Positions 22,451 to 34,399 of a stretch of 64,000 nt of DNA are shown here, piece by piece. The number at the start of each line of letters is the position of its first letter. The first letter of the stretch is position 1. Origin of the DNA: Branchipolynoe longqiensis (lineage: Eukaryota; Annelida; Polychaeta; Phyllodocida; Polynoidae); NCBI GenBank assembly GCA_030323885.1, contig CM059198.1, positions 76,097,045-76,161,044 on the forward strand, given 5' to 3'. Below the pieces are notes generated by a model. It saw nothing but the letters and a program-made list of their open reading frames with translations. It was not told where the DNA came from and did no database searches. A program made the translations under genes and the position numbers.

Positions 22451-22637
22451 AGAACCACACTGGGTGAGTAAATCTGCACACACACACACTGCAGGCCTCG
22501 TCTACTCACAAAGTCACAGCCAGCAGGCACTGCACAAAGAGCAGCGAGCCATGTAACTCGTCATGGCTGACTGTGTATCTCAAGTAAAGTGAACTAGTTG
22601 TGTTACAAGACATGTTACTCACGGTAGTAATCAATGT

Positions 22638-22812
22638 AAAGCCTCGTTTACACATACACGTTAAACCGATTTAACTAAATCTGACTGTTTGAACTAATCC
22701 GGTTTAAAACATGTGTCTGAACGCAGTGCTAAATCGGTTTAGCGCCAAGTTGACTCAACTAGTTCGCTTCATTTAAACCAGTTCGTGAGGTGGATTAGTT
22801 AAACTGGTTTGT
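22638..22812. mobile_element. Probable half of a MITE rich in TTAAACCGATTTAACT palindromes
   Basis: GCCTCGTTTACACATACACG begins a segment with repeated AAACCGATTTAAC / AATCGGTTTAGC and AACTGGTTTG in both orientations. No matching right end is found. It runs straight into the 43-bp array. Confidence 0.45.
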
Positions 22813-23168
22813 TGTCTCTGGCTCTGATCTAACTGATTACTGATGCTGGCTTTGTTGTCTCTGGCTCTGATCTAACCGATTACTGATGCTGGCTTTGTTG
22901 TCTCTGGCTCTGATCTAACTGATTACTGATGCTGGCTTTGTTGTCTCTGGCTCTAATCTAACTGATTACTGATGCTGGCTTTGTTGTCTCTGGCTCTGAT
23001 CTAACTGATTACTGATGCTGGCTTTGTTGTCTCTGGCTCTAATCTAACTGATTACTGATGCTGGCTTTGTTGTCTCTGGCTCTAATCTAACTGATTACTG
23101 ATGCTGGCTTTGTTGTCTCTGGCTCTAATCTAACTGATTACTGATGCTGGCTTTGTTGTCTCTGGCTC
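22808..23168. repeat. 43-bp tandem array, about 8.4 copies
   Basis: The unit contains TTTGTTGTCTCTGGCTCTGA, TCTAACTGATTACTGATGC and TGGC. Copies differ at only a few sites. Its first unit overlaps the end of the palindromic segment on the left, suggesting local amplification of that edge. Confidence 0.95.
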
Positions 23169-23424
23169 CTTGAAGAACCTTGAAAAAAAAGAGAAGTATC
23201 CCAACAATTTGAGGGTGAAGAAATTTGAAGGGTGCGGAATTTTACCCATTGTACGAAGAGCGCCTTTTCAACCAGACAGGTCACATTGCGCAGGTCACTG
23301 GGCATGGCAATAGATGTCACCCTGTAGGAGGCTCATCGATACTGCAGTAGCCTGCGCTCACCTCTCAGGCAAGGAGCCATACAAACAGGTAGACGTGGAT
23401 AGTGTGATCTCTGCCAGAAGCCTA

Positions 23425-23530
23425 GGTAATGTAACGGTTAGCACACTAGCCCCACAATGGCAAGAAGTGTGGGTTCGAATCCTGCTCCAGTTGCAATAGC
23501 ATTCCGACAGATAATAATAAAAATAATAAA
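23425..23530 (+). mobile_element. tRNA-derived SINE head with AATAAT tail
   Basis: ATGTAACGGTTAGCACACTA (A box-like) and GTGGGTTCGAATCCTGCTCC (B box), then CATTCCGACAG and an (ATAATAA) tail ending about 10 bp from the CLK splice donor at 23540, antisense to the gene. It lacks the body seen in families A and C. Confidence 0.6.
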
Positions 23531-23540
23531 TTTTACTTAC

Positions 23541-23631
23541 AAGGAAGTCGAAGACACTGAGCCCGAGCATGTCGAAGGAAATGCACATGTGACCGTGGTA
23601 GTCGAACCAGTCCAGCATCCGAACACACAGG
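23541..23631 (-). CDS. CLK: CLK/LAMMER kinase exon: [12 protein letters not shown] hinge segment
   Basis: This 91-bp exon encodes [16 protein letters not shown], then [14 protein letters not shown]. It covers kinase beta-4, beta-5 and the hinge of the ATP pocket and is diagnostic of the CLK family. The acceptor is cgttgccag. One base (C) completes a codon, so the previous exon must end with two bases. The donor gtaagt follows CTT in phase 0. The plus-strand exon 55419-55535 ends in AA, and AA plus C gives Asn, producing GRN-LCV exactly as CLK proteins require. The A-rich tail of a SINE head stops only about 10 bases from this exon's donor. Confidence 0.95.
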
Positions 23632-23834
23632 CTGGCAACGAGAAACAGTTACACATGTGTCAACCCTCAACAAGGCTTCCAGAAACAACACCCTTAGTTA
23701 CAAACACAAACCACAAACAAGACCTATAATGTAAATTCAACAAAAGGGGCAACGGTGTTTTAATAGATATTTTCACAACTCTTTTCCACAACATAACATT
23801 AAAGCAAGTGTTAGAAACAGAATGCAGAATTGCA
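23632..23834. other. Sequence upstream of CLK exon acceptor, unique
   Basis: It contains the acceptor polypyrimidine context. Nothing else is seen. Confidence 0.4.
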
Positions 23835-24095
23835 CTTATTATTTTTAGATAAAGATATTACGTTGATTGCTATAATCTACTTTATTTCAGCTGAATGTAA
23901 TTTATTTTAAACAGTTAACATTGAAGATATTTTAAGTGAAAACAATCGTAATTTGCGTGTGCGCACTGAAAATTAATATATTTTCGTGAAACCGAAATGC
24001 TGGATATAGGCTTTGCATACACATTTTTTGTTTAAACCATAGCACAGGAAAACAGTTAATGCAATAATCCGATCATGCGGCTTTAAGGGATCATT
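23835..24095 (-). mobile_element. Fragment of TTAA-type MITE family
   Basis: Contains TTTATTTTAAACAGTTAACA, GAAGATATTTTAAGTGAAAA and an end AATAATCCGATCATGCGGC, TTTAA matching the family termini. Confidence 0.5.
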
Positions 24096-24525
24096 GAATT
24101 TGGAATATGAAATTAGCAGAACTGTTTTACTCCAGCGAATGAATTAGCTTAAATTCAAGGGTTTTCACGGCCTTGAACTGAGGCAAATGAAGATTTATCA
24201 AGACTTTGCAGGCTCCATACGAACCCTGCCAGGAAGACCCTGTATTTACACGCCATTTGTTGGCCCACAAGTGTGCCACAACACACCATCACTGTCCACA
24301 CGCTTCCCAGAAACCCTAGGTTGGACCTCCGCCTGGTGCGTGTCTTCTGACAATACGCTGAGAGGTCTGCATACCCTGCACCGCCAGCAATGCCAGCGGT
24401 GTGTACGAAGGTCATCTCACACAGATGTTGCCCCCGCCACACACACACATACACACTCCTCCACACGCCACTCCCTTAAGCACAGACTACACTGAAACCG
24501 CTTCTATGTGCGAACATCAAAACAG
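24096..24525. other. Unique sequence
   Basis: No exon or repeat is recognised apart from a short (CA)n at about 24440-24455. Confidence 0.35.
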
Positions 24526-25113
24526 TAGGTTGGTTGTGACAGTGCACACTCATGGCAACTTTATAGTGCTGTCCCACTGGGAGATCAAGAGGGCCCAAAA
24601 AAAAACTAACATAGGCTACTAAACGTACCAACAGACTATCTATCTGCTACTGAAATGCAGACAATCAAATAACTTAAAAAAACTAACATAGGCTACTAAA
24701 CGTACCAACAGACTATCTATCTGCTACTGAAATGCAGACAATCAAATAACTTATCAGCAGCTACTGTTTGATATAACAACACCAACACTACAGCTGGCCA
24801 GCATTGAAAACAAGCCTGGGTACCCGGGCTTTCATGCTATGGACAGTATAAATAGAGCCTCAATATAATTAAAAAAATTAAACAACAAAAAAAGACCAGG
24901 CTGCCAGCGCCATGACCTAATACCCCACACAGTCACATTATCCTGACACTGAGCCAACCAGTCCTTGCCCTGTCCTATTAATGCCGAGCGCCAGGCTAGG
25001 AAGTGACAGGTAGCAACTTTTTCGTAAGTCATTGGTTTGACTCGACCGGGAATCAAACTCCTAACCTTCCACAAGCGAGGCCCGCGCTGTACCGATTAGG
25101 CCACCGTGCCCGG
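24526..25113 (-). mobile_element. SINE with family A body and type-B tRNA head, interrupted
   Basis: The 3' part (24526-24592) and the 5' part (24893-25113) join exactly at GGGAGA(CC/TC). The about 300 bp between them is an insertion. The head on the minus strand reads CGGTGGCCTAATCGGTACAG, GCGGGCCTCGC, and a decayed B box, unlike the GGATGGCCGAATGAG head of the other copies. Confidence 0.8.
24599..24752. repeat. 77-bp tandem duplication
   Basis: Two near-exact copies of ACTAACATAGGCTACTAAAC through ATGCAGACAATCAAATAACTT, within the insertion splitting the SINE. Confidence 0.95.
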
Positions 25114-25284
25114 TAAAAGCAGTAGGAAAATATCCCGTCTGAGATCCATGAGGAATGAACAATGTATGAATTAGTATTAGTTCAGGTACACAGCATATTG
25201 CTTTGCCATAGCCGTGCAATATCAGATTTACTGCACACTTGTACTCGAAAATGTCATATATCACATCACATTGACAAAGGAATA

Positions 25285-25600
25285 TTGGGGTCTTATGTCC
25301 TAGCAACATCTAAGTTCATATGCGGACGGGTACAAAGGTCTGACAATACACTCATGGGGGCTTTATAGTGTTGCCTCACTGGAAGACAGCTGATCGCGCT
25401 ATGACTCGATAGCCCACTCAATTACATTATCCTGATACTGAGCTAACCAATCTTGTTTGCCCTATCCTAGTATTACTATTAGTAATGCCGAGCACCAGGA
25501 TAGGTAGTTAACAAGTATCAATTTTGTAAGTTATTGGTTTGACTCGGTTGGGGTTCAAACCCATGACCCATGCACCAATTATGCCATTCCATCCAGTCAT
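25285..25600 (-). mobile_element. SINE family A, diverged
   Basis: ATGTCCTAGCAACATCTAAG, CTTTATAGTGTTGCCTCACT, ATTACATTATCCTGATACTG and the B box complement GGGGTTCAAACCC. The head is degenerate. Confidence 0.85.
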
Positions 25601-25652
25601 CGGCAAAGGAAAGATGACATAATTGCAAATACTAGATGGAATAAATATAACA

Positions 25653-25903
25653 ATATTAAAGTTGCATAGTCCGATGGTTTTGAATTTGTGCCATAATTTT
25701 AGATAAATACATAAAGTTGATAATAAATCCAGAATCAAAATACATTCAGAATATAAATTTGCATCCATTGATCTTTGGCAAAAAGGAAAACCATACACCA
25801 GTTTAGTTGGGTTTTATATATTAGGTTCGCTATATTTAAATGCCGACAAGAACCCGAGTTCCAAAGTCATCGCTACATGTAATGAAAGCAGAAGCGAATT
25901 CAC
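25653..25903 (+). mobile_element. TTAA-type MITE left end and flank
   Basis: TTAAAGTTGCATAGTCCGATG at 25657 matches the left terminus of the 54.1-kb element (TTAAAGTTGCAGAGTCCGATG). The rest diverges. Confidence 0.55.
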
Positions 25904-26237
25904 AACTGACCAGACCATACAACTTTACCAAATGAATACAGAAGATAACTTTTGCTTACATTCTAAATACCATGTAAATATACTCACAGTGATCTGACTA
26001 ATATTGATCGTCATATGACACTACTGTTGCCATATTACTATAGAACTTATGAGTTACAGAATTTCATTGTGTTACATGATGCAAATTGTGTATTCAACAG
26101 TTATTGTATACCTTACTCTATATACCTTATTGTTGAGTAAATAATCCCAAATTGAAAAATGGTTGGAAGACCAGTGCTTTGGCACTGACAAAAGTAATAT
26201 TCAGCAGAATAAACATATTTACCCCCAAAAAAACCTC
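25904..26237 (+). repeat. Dispersed repeat, copy 1 of a 330-bp family
   Basis: ACTTTACCAAATGAATACAG, CTGACTAATATTGATCGTCA, ATGACACTACTGTTG and GGAAGACCAGTGCTTTGGCA recur in the same order at 54446-54780. The 54-kb copy keeps an open frame of about 100 codons. This copy does not, so I treat it as a non-coding mobile repeat. Confidence 0.75.
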
Positions 26238-26294
26238 TACCACCATTGTCATTTGCCGGGCGATAATCCAAGAAGATTACAGGAAGGTTGACAA

Positions 26295-26336
26295 CAGATG
26301 GCACCAGCCTCTCATTTTTATGGTTGGTGCCATCTG
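26295..26336. other. 12-bp perfect inverted repeat
   Basis: CAGATGGCACCA (26295-26306) and its exact complement (26325-26336) with an 18-base spacer. Confidence 0.6.
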
Positions 26337-26744
26337 CGGTAGGCGAGAGGAAATGCATGCAAAGTGGATATTATACATTGGAAGCTATTCGATATATAGC
26401 GCACCCATGAGCCGGTGGAACATCTGTATGAGCCACTCCTTTCCGTGTGAGTTGCTCATATGAAGGACAGACACTTGCACATAGCAGGGAGCAGCTCGGT
26501 CAGCCAGATGCTATCTCCCAGCAGGCTGACCGTTGGAGGCTCCCACATCTCGTCATCCACACACCCTCACCCACACACCCCCTGCCAACCAGGAGATCCA
26601 AAGCTTATCGACCACCCGCAGGCCAACCATACACATAACTAACAAATCTCTACCATTATCCACCAATTTTCTTCTTGTTAAATAATTTATTTTGCGCTGT
26701 AGATTCATGCGCAGGGCACCTCAGGAGTCATGCCAGGACTATGC
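26337..26744. other. Unique sequence
   Basis: No exon or repeat is recognised. Confidence 0.35.
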
Positions 26745-27037
26745 TTATACCTCAGTCACCCCACTTTTTGCGACCGCTTGCGACAACAATATGGTTGGTC
26801 ACAAAGTGGTTGCGAGCAGTCGCATAGTGGTCCTCAAGGGCCGCTGACCTCCTTGCGACCATTATGGTCATGAGAAGGTTGCAACTGCTGCACTAAAAAC
26901 CTCCTTGCGACCAAAATGGTCACCCAGAGTTTGGCCAGCATTTTCCTTTGGTCGCAAAGAGGTCGCCAGTGACTGTGTGTTCTTTGGTCACAAGTAGTTG
27001 CAAAGTGGTTGCAAGCCGTAGTGTGACTTGAGTTATA
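26745..27037. mobile_element. MITE with TTATACCTCAGTCAC termini
   Basis: The left end TTATACCTCAGTCACCCCAC pairs imperfectly with the right end GTAGTGTGACTTGAGTTATAA. The interior is filled with TTGCGACC/GGTCGCAA motifs in both orientations (CTCCTTGCGACCATTATGG, CTCCTTGCGACCAAAATGG). It has no coding capacity. Confidence 0.65.
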
Positions 27038-27390
27038 AAAGAGAACCCTACTTGGATGGGGAAAACTCTTTCGACTCTAACTGAAGTGCCAACTACTCGC
27101 TAGCGACTCCTGGTGTAACCCTCCCATATGGGAGGGTACTAAAGCTGGTCAGGTCCATATATAGTAGATGCGCAAAATGTTACATATCCAACTTAATACA
27201 TGCACAATTTTGCAAATTCATAGTATTCATTCATAGTAATTTCAGCTTTGCAGCATGTCACATTCTACACTAGTTCTTCCTGCACAGCACACTCCGCAGT
27301 TAATGAGTACATCCACCTCGCGCAGGCAATCTCCCCTTGTTTGACTCACCTTTTCTTTGTAAACCAGATTAGCTGCAGTGTCGGGGCAGG

Positions 27391-27421
27391 GTGGGGGGGG
27401 GGGGGGGGGGGGGGGGGGGGA
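27391..27421. repeat. Poly-G run
   Basis: About 30 consecutive G on the plus strand, 65 bp before the 36-bp satellite. Confidence 0.95.
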
Positions 27422-27485
27422 GTAGGGGAGAGGGCTTATCGCCAACACCGCTTTCCAGCCTTGAGACCAAAGCCTGTGTTCCTGT

Positions 27486-29414
27486 AGCCTTCCTGATTCC
27501 TGCACTTTACCATGTTCCTGCAGCCTTCCTGATTCCTGCACTTTACCATGTTCCTGCAGCCTTCCTGATTCCTGCACTTTACCATGTTCCTGCAGCCTTC
27601 CTGATTCCTGCACTTTACCGTGTTCCTGCAGCCTTCCTGATTCCTGCACTTTACCATGTTCCTGCAGCCTTCCTGATTCCTGCACTTTACCATGTTCCTG
27701 CAGCCTTCCTGATTCCTGCACTTTACCATGTTCCTGCAGGGCTTCCTGATTCCTGCACTTTACCGTGTTCCTGCAGACTTCCTCATAGCTGCACTTTACC
27801 ATGTTCCTGCAGCCTTCCTGACTCCTGCACTTTACCATGTCCCTGCAGCCGTCCTCATTCCTGCACTTTACCATGTTCCTGCAGCCTTCCTGATTCCTAC
27901 ACTTTACCATGTTCCTGGAGCCTTCCTCATTCCTGCACTTGTTCCTGCAGCCTTCCTGATTCCTGTACTTTACCGTGTTCCTGCAGCCTTCCTGATTACT
28001 GCACTTTACTGTGTTCCCACAGCATTCCTGATTACTGCACTTTACTGTGTTCCCACAGCCTTCCTCATTAATGCACTTTACTGTGTTCCCACAGCCTTCC
28101 TCATTAGTGCACTTTACTGTGTTCCCACAGCCTTCCTGATTACTGCACTTTACTGTGTTCCCACAGCCTTCCTGATTACTGCACTTTACTGTGTTCCCAC
28201 AACCTTCCTGATTACTGCACTTTACTGTGTTTCCACAGACTTCCTGATTACTGCACTTTGCTGTGTTCCCACAGCCTTCCTGATTACTGCACTTTACTGT
28301 GTTCCCACAGCATTCCTGATTACTGCACTTTACTGTGTTCCCACAACCTTCCTGATTACTGCACTTTACTGTGTTCCCACAGCCTTCCTCATTACTGCAC
28401 TTTACTGTGTTCCCACAGCCTTCCTGATTCCTGCACTTTACTGTGTTCCCACAGCCTTCCTGATTCCTGCACTTTACTGTGTTCCCACAGCCTTCCTCAT
28501 TCCTGCACTTTGCTGTGTTCCCACAGCCTTCCTCATTCCTGCACTTTACTGTGTTCCCACAGCCTTCCTCATTCCTGCACTTTACTGTGTTCCCACAGCC
28601 TTCCTCATTCCTGCACTTTACTGTGTTCCCACAGCCTTCCTGATTACTGCACTTTACTGTGTTCCCACAGCCTTCCTGATTCCTGCACTTTACTGTGTTC
28701 CCACAGCCTTCCTCATTATTGCACTTTACTGTGTTCCCACAGCCTTCCTGATTACTGCACTTTACTGTGTTCCCACAGCCTTCCTCATTACTGCACTTTA
28801 CTGTGTTCCCACAGCCTTCCTGATTACTGCACTTTACTGTGTTCCCACAGCCTTCCTGATTCCTGCACTTTGCTGTGTTCCCACAGCCTTCCTGATTACT
28901 GCACTTTACTGTGTTCCCACAGCCTTCCTCATTCCTGCACTTTGCTGTGTTCCCACATCCTTCCTGATTACTGCACTTTGCTGTGTTCCCACAGCCTTCC
29001 TGATTACTGCACTTTACTGTGTTCCCACAGCCTTCCTGATTACTGCACTTTACTGTGTTCCCACAGCCTTCCTCATTCATGCACTTTACTGTGTTCCCAC
29101 AGCCTTCCTGATTCCTGCACTTTACTGTGTTCCCACAGCCTACCTGATTACTGCACTTTGCCGTGTTCCCACAGCCTTCCTCATTCCTGCACTTTACTGT
29201 GTTCCCACAGCCTTCCTGATTACTGCACTTTACTGTGTTCCCACAGCCTTCCTCATTACTGCACTTTACTGTGTTCCCACAGCCTTCCTGATTACTGCAC
29301 TTTGCTGTGTTCCCACAGACTTCCTGATTACTGCACTTTACTGTGTTCCCACAGCCTTCCTGATTACTGCACTTTACTGTGTTCCCACAGCCTTCCTCAT
29401 TCATGCACTTTACT
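27486..29414 (+). repeat. 36-bp satellite array, left block (about 53 copies), cut by the gap
   Basis: Type A units (27486 to about 27995) read CCTTCCTGATTCCTGCACTT, TACCATGTTCCTGCAG. Type B units (about 27995-29414) read CCTTCCTGATTACTGCACTT, TACTGTGTTCCCACAG. The same satellite occurs reverse-complemented at 58595-64000. Thirty-six bases is twelve codons, so all long frames (CVPTAFLITALY, CSHSLPDYCTLL repeats) are artefacts. Confidence 0.98.
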
Positions 29415-29914
29415 NNNNNNNNNNNNNNNNNNNNNNNNNNNNNNNNNNNNNNNNNNNNNNNNNNNNNNNNNNNNNNNNNNNNNNNNNNNNNNNNNNNNNN
29501 NNNNNNNNNNNNNNNNNNNNNNNNNNNNNNNNNNNNNNNNNNNNNNNNNNNNNNNNNNNNNNNNNNNNNNNNNNNNNNNNNNNNNNNNNNNNNNNNNNNN
29601 NNNNNNNNNNNNNNNNNNNNNNNNNNNNNNNNNNNNNNNNNNNNNNNNNNNNNNNNNNNNNNNNNNNNNNNNNNNNNNNNNNNNNNNNNNNNNNNNNNNN
29701 NNNNNNNNNNNNNNNNNNNNNNNNNNNNNNNNNNNNNNNNNNNNNNNNNNNNNNNNNNNNNNNNNNNNNNNNNNNNNNNNNNNNNNNNNNNNNNNNNNNN
29801 NNNNNNNNNNNNNNNNNNNNNNNNNNNNNNNNNNNNNNNNNNNNNNNNNNNNNNNNNNNNNNNNNNNNNNNNNNNNNNNNNNNNNNNNNNNNNNNNNNNN
29901 NNNNNNNNNNNNNN
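29415..29914. other. Assembly gap, 500 N, at the edge of the 36-bp satellite
   Basis: There are exactly 500 N. The left edge is in mid-monomer of the 36-bp satellite. The right edge (TGGTGTCCGATAATTC) is non-satellite, so the join is not supported by matching sequence on its two sides. Confidence 1.
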
Positions 29915-31310
29915 TGGTGTCCGATAATTCAATAATTGAAAAACCTTTGCACCAAACAGCAGCTTGTCTCAGGCAGGACAAGTTGGAAAGAAGGTTCTAA
30001 TTTCATATTTCATGGCAATGATTAATATGATGGAAAACTGTTATTGATGCTTACATAGAAAGGTCCTTTAGAATTTAATATAGCCTCTAGCTGTAGGGCA
30101 CTATCTTTTTGTCCTGGTACTGTGGCATGTATGAAACATTGTTTTTTCCACATGTTTGTAATACGCGTAATGTGTTATCCCATGCGTAATCATTTGCCTA
30201 TATATCCCAAATACGGTTGTGTCCAGTGCATATCGAGTGCTGACACCAACCTGAACATGGCGGATTGTTCTGATTACCTCGGGGTCTTGTTGTTCACAGT
30301 GTGTTCCGGCCCAGAAGGAGCAGGTCAGTGTGTCCATGTGCGGTGTGGTGGTTGTTTCTCAGTCGTGGCTTCATTTGGCCATGTACACTCAACCCAAACT
30401 GTTGTATTGAAGTGAGAACCCTTTCCATCTAGAAAAAGAGCTACCGGAGAGAAAAAATGCATTTGTTCTCCCACCCTGCCAGTTATTTTAAAGAAGGTAC
30501 ACAGCTCCACTTATTGAGTGAAGTCCGTTTTGCTGAGTTGATCCTCACTTTTCCAGCTGTTTTGGTGTTTTGTTTAGTGGCACCGTTGTGAGTTGCTTGG
30601 TCCTCCCAGGTTCGGTGATCCATGTATTCGGGGTAATGTCAACGGTGTGCAGTGTTGCAGGTTTGATCCACCAACCTTACCTTCTCTTTGTGAGGTGTCG
30701 ATTTGGGAATTTGTGTTTCGCTTTACACAATTGCGGTGTAATTTATTATGATATGGTATGATGTGCTGAAGCGTTGGAACCAGAACAAGGCAGCTGTTTG
30801 CTATTGACAATATGCTGGCTTTCAAAACCTGGCTGTTACTTCTGAACAAATTGTTCCAGTTACTGCTACATTTAATTGCAAGGCTTACTCGAGTACCACA
30901 TTTAATATGCGAATAAACAGTTTATTCTGATAGCATTGCCAGCCTCGATATGAAGTTGGGAAAGCTGTATGTTGAATTAGTGAATTTACTGTAAGATAAA
31001 CCCGCAAATCAACAACTAACTAAATTGATCTATTTGACAAGGAAAGAACGACAGTTGTCAAACGAGAAGCTGATCTAAAATGCCGTCATGCTCCATTGGC
31101 CAGCATTTAACAGAATATTTACACAGTTGCCCATAATATTGACAAACCCGACGTGCTAGTGGCGGGAGAGCACTCTAAGCAATTTCCTTGCGGTGGCAAA
31201 TGCAGATGGTTAAGTTTCACCTACTCACATGAAGGCCTTCCGCCCATGTCCGACCCCTCATTATTAAATATATCAAGTTTGAATGGCTACACGACTGGAA
31301 CAAGCATTAA
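29915..31310. other. Unique sequence at the start of the right contig
   Basis: About 1.4 kb. I see no exon with family homology, no RNA gene and no known repeat. Confidence 0.4.
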
Positions 31311-34095
31311 AACAACACGTTGCATCGGGGAGAGTAGGGTGGTGTTAAAAACATACCCCGTCTAAATACTTGTGTTCTGTGAATCAAGGCGAGGAGGGTG
31401 GTGTTAAAAACATACCCCGTCTGAATACTTGTTACGTGAATCAAGGAGAGGAGGGTGGTGTTAAAAACATACCCCGTGTGAATACTTGTTACGTGAATCA
31501 AGGAGAGGAGGGTGGTGTTAAAAACATACCCCGTCTAAATACTTGTGTTACATGAATCAAGGAGAGGAGGGTGGTGTTAAAAACATACCCCGTCTGAATA
31601 CTTGTATTACGTGAATCAAGGAGAGGAGGGTGGTGTTAAAAACATACCCCATCTGAATACATGTGTTACGTGAATCAAGGAGAGGAGGGTGGTGTTAAAA
31701 ACATACCCCGTCTGAATACTTGTGTTACGTGAATCAAGGAGAGGAGGGTGGTGTTAAAAACATACCCCATCTGAATACTTGTGTTACGTGAATCAAGGAG
31801 AGGAGGGTGGTGTTAAAAACATACCCCGTCTGAATACTTGTATTACGTGAATCAAGGAGAGGAGGGTGGTGTTAAAAACATACCCCATCTGAATACATGT
31901 GTTACGTGAATCAAGGAGAGGAGGGTGGTGTTAAAAACATACCCCGTCTGAATACTTGTATTACGTGAATCAAGGAGAGGAGGGTGGTGTTAAAAACATA
32001 CCCCATCTGAATACTTGTGTTACGTGAATCAAGGAGAGGAGGGTGTGTTAAAAAGTTACCCGTCTGAATACTTGTGTTACGTGAATCAAGGAGAGGAGGG
32101 TGGTGTTAAAAACATACCCCATCTGAATACTTGTGTTACGTGAATCAAGGAGAGGAGGGTGGTGTTAAAAACATACCCCATCTGAATACTTGTGTTACAT
32201 GAATCAAGGAGAGGAGGGTGGTGTTAAAAAAATACCCCGTCTAAATACTTGTGTTCTGTGAATCAAGGAGAGTAGGGTGGTGTTAAAAACATACCCCGTG
32301 TGAATACTTGTTACGTGAATCAAGGAGAGGAGGGTGGTGTTAAAAACATACCCCATCTGAATACTTGTGTTACGTGAATCAAGGAGAGGAAGGTGGTGTT
32401 AAAAACATACCCCGTCTGAATACTTGTGTTACGTGAATCAAGGAGAGGAGGGTGGTGTTAAAAACATACCCCGTCTGAATACTTGTGTTATGTGAATCAA
32501 GGAGAGGAGGGTGGTGTTAAAAACATACCCCGTCTGAATACTTGTGTTACCTGAATCAAGGAGAGGAGGGTGGTGTTAAAAACATACCCCGTCTGAATAC
32601 TTGTGTTACGTGAATCAAGGAGAGGAGGGTGGTGTTAAAAACATACCCCGTCTAAATACTTGTGTTCTGTGAATCAAGGAGAGTAGGGTGGTGTTAAAAA
32701 CATACCCCATCTGAATACTTGTTACGTGAATCAAGGAGAGGAGGGTGCTGTTAAAAACATACCCGGTCTGAATACTTGTGTTACGTGAATCAAGGAGAGG
32801 AGGGTGGTGTTAAAAACATACCCCATGTGTGTGTTTTGTTTGTCTGAAGTACTTGTGTTACGTGAATCAAGAGGGAGGGTGGTGTTAAAAAATACCCCGT
32901 CTGAATACTTGTGTTACGTGAATCAAGGAGAGGAGGGTGGTGTTAAAAACATACCCCATCTGAATACTTGTGTTACGTGAATCAAGGAGAGGAGGGTGGT
33001 GTTAAAAAGATGCCCGTGTGAATATTTGTGTTACGTGAATCAAGGAGAGGAGGGTGGTGTTAAAAACATACCCCGTCTGAATACTTGTGTTACGTGAATC
33101 AAGGAGAGGAGGGTGGTGTTAAAAACATACCCCGTCTGAATACTTGTGTTACGTGAATCAAGGAGAGGAGGGTGGTGTTAAAAACATACCCCATCTGAAT
33201 ACTTGTGTTGTACATGAATCAAGAGAGAGTGGGGTTAAAAACATACCCCGTCGGAATACTTGTGTTACACTTATAGAGCCTGAGGTGGTGTTAAAAACTT
33301 AAATCGTCGAATACTGGTGTTCTGTGTATCAAAGGCGAGTAGGGTGTTATAAAAACATACCCCGTCTGAATACTTGTGTTTTACGTGTCACAAGGAGAGA
33401 TGGTGGTGTATGTGCTACCCCATCTGAATACTTGTGGTATGCCGTGAATCAAGGAGAGAGGTGGTGAAGAAAAACATCCCCATCTGAATACTTGTGTTAC
33501 GTGAATCAAGGCGAGGAGGGTGGTGTTAAAAACATACCCCATCTGAATACTTGTGTTACGTGAATCAAGGAGAGGAGGGTGGTGTTAAAAACATACCCCG
33601 TCTGAATACTTGTGTTACGTGAATCAAGGCGAGTAGGGTGGTGTTAAAAACATACCCCGTCTGAATACTTGTGTTCTGTGAATCAAGGAGAGGAGGGTGG
33701 TGTTAAAAACATACCCCATCTGAATACTTGTGTTACATGAATCAAGGAGAGGAGGGTGGTGTTAAAAACATACCCCGTCTGAATACTTGTGTTACGTGAA
33801 TCAAGGATAGGAGGGTGGTGTTAAAAACATACCCCATCTGAATACTTGTGTTACGTGAATCAAGGAGAGGAGGGTGGTGTTAAAAACATGCCCCATCTGA
33901 ATACTTGTGTTACGTGAATCAAGGAGAGCAGGGTGGTGTTAAAAACATACCCCATCTGAATACTTGTGTTACGTGAATCAAGGAGAGCAGGGTGGTGTTA
34001 AAAACATACCCCGTCTGAATACTTGTGTTACGTGAATCAAGCAGAGCAGGGTGGTGTTAAAAACATACCCCCGTGTGAATACTTGTGTTGTGTTT
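31311..34095. repeat. 59-bp tandem array, about 47 copies
   Basis: The unit contains GAATCAAGGAGAGGAGGGTG, GTGTTAAAAACATACCCCGT, CTGAATACTTGTGTTACGT. Copies are mostly near-identical, with CCCCGT/CCCCAT as the commonest variant. A patch at 33205-33480 is full of indels. Confidence 0.97.
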
Positions 34096-34399
34096 ATTTA
34101 GACATGAGTTAATACCTATGTTTATTTTGTAAGAAGTCAAGACATCACACACTATCGGCCACTTTCCTCTCTTTTAATGTTTGTTGGTTTATGCAAGAGA
34201 GGGTGAAATAATCATTACCTTATAATTTACTGAGTTATTTCAGAGTTGAACCGTAACTCAGTTTTCAGTTGGAACAGTCAAGTGTGTGCACTGGCGATAG
34301 ATAGTCCTGAAAATGTTGTTTCTGAAACCATTTTGAACATCGTTTTGTTTACAAAAGCACTAGGTCAGCAATTCACAGTTCTGTTCATCTGTTTTTGGT
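34096..34399. other. Unique sequence
   Basis: No recognised feature. Confidence 0.35.
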
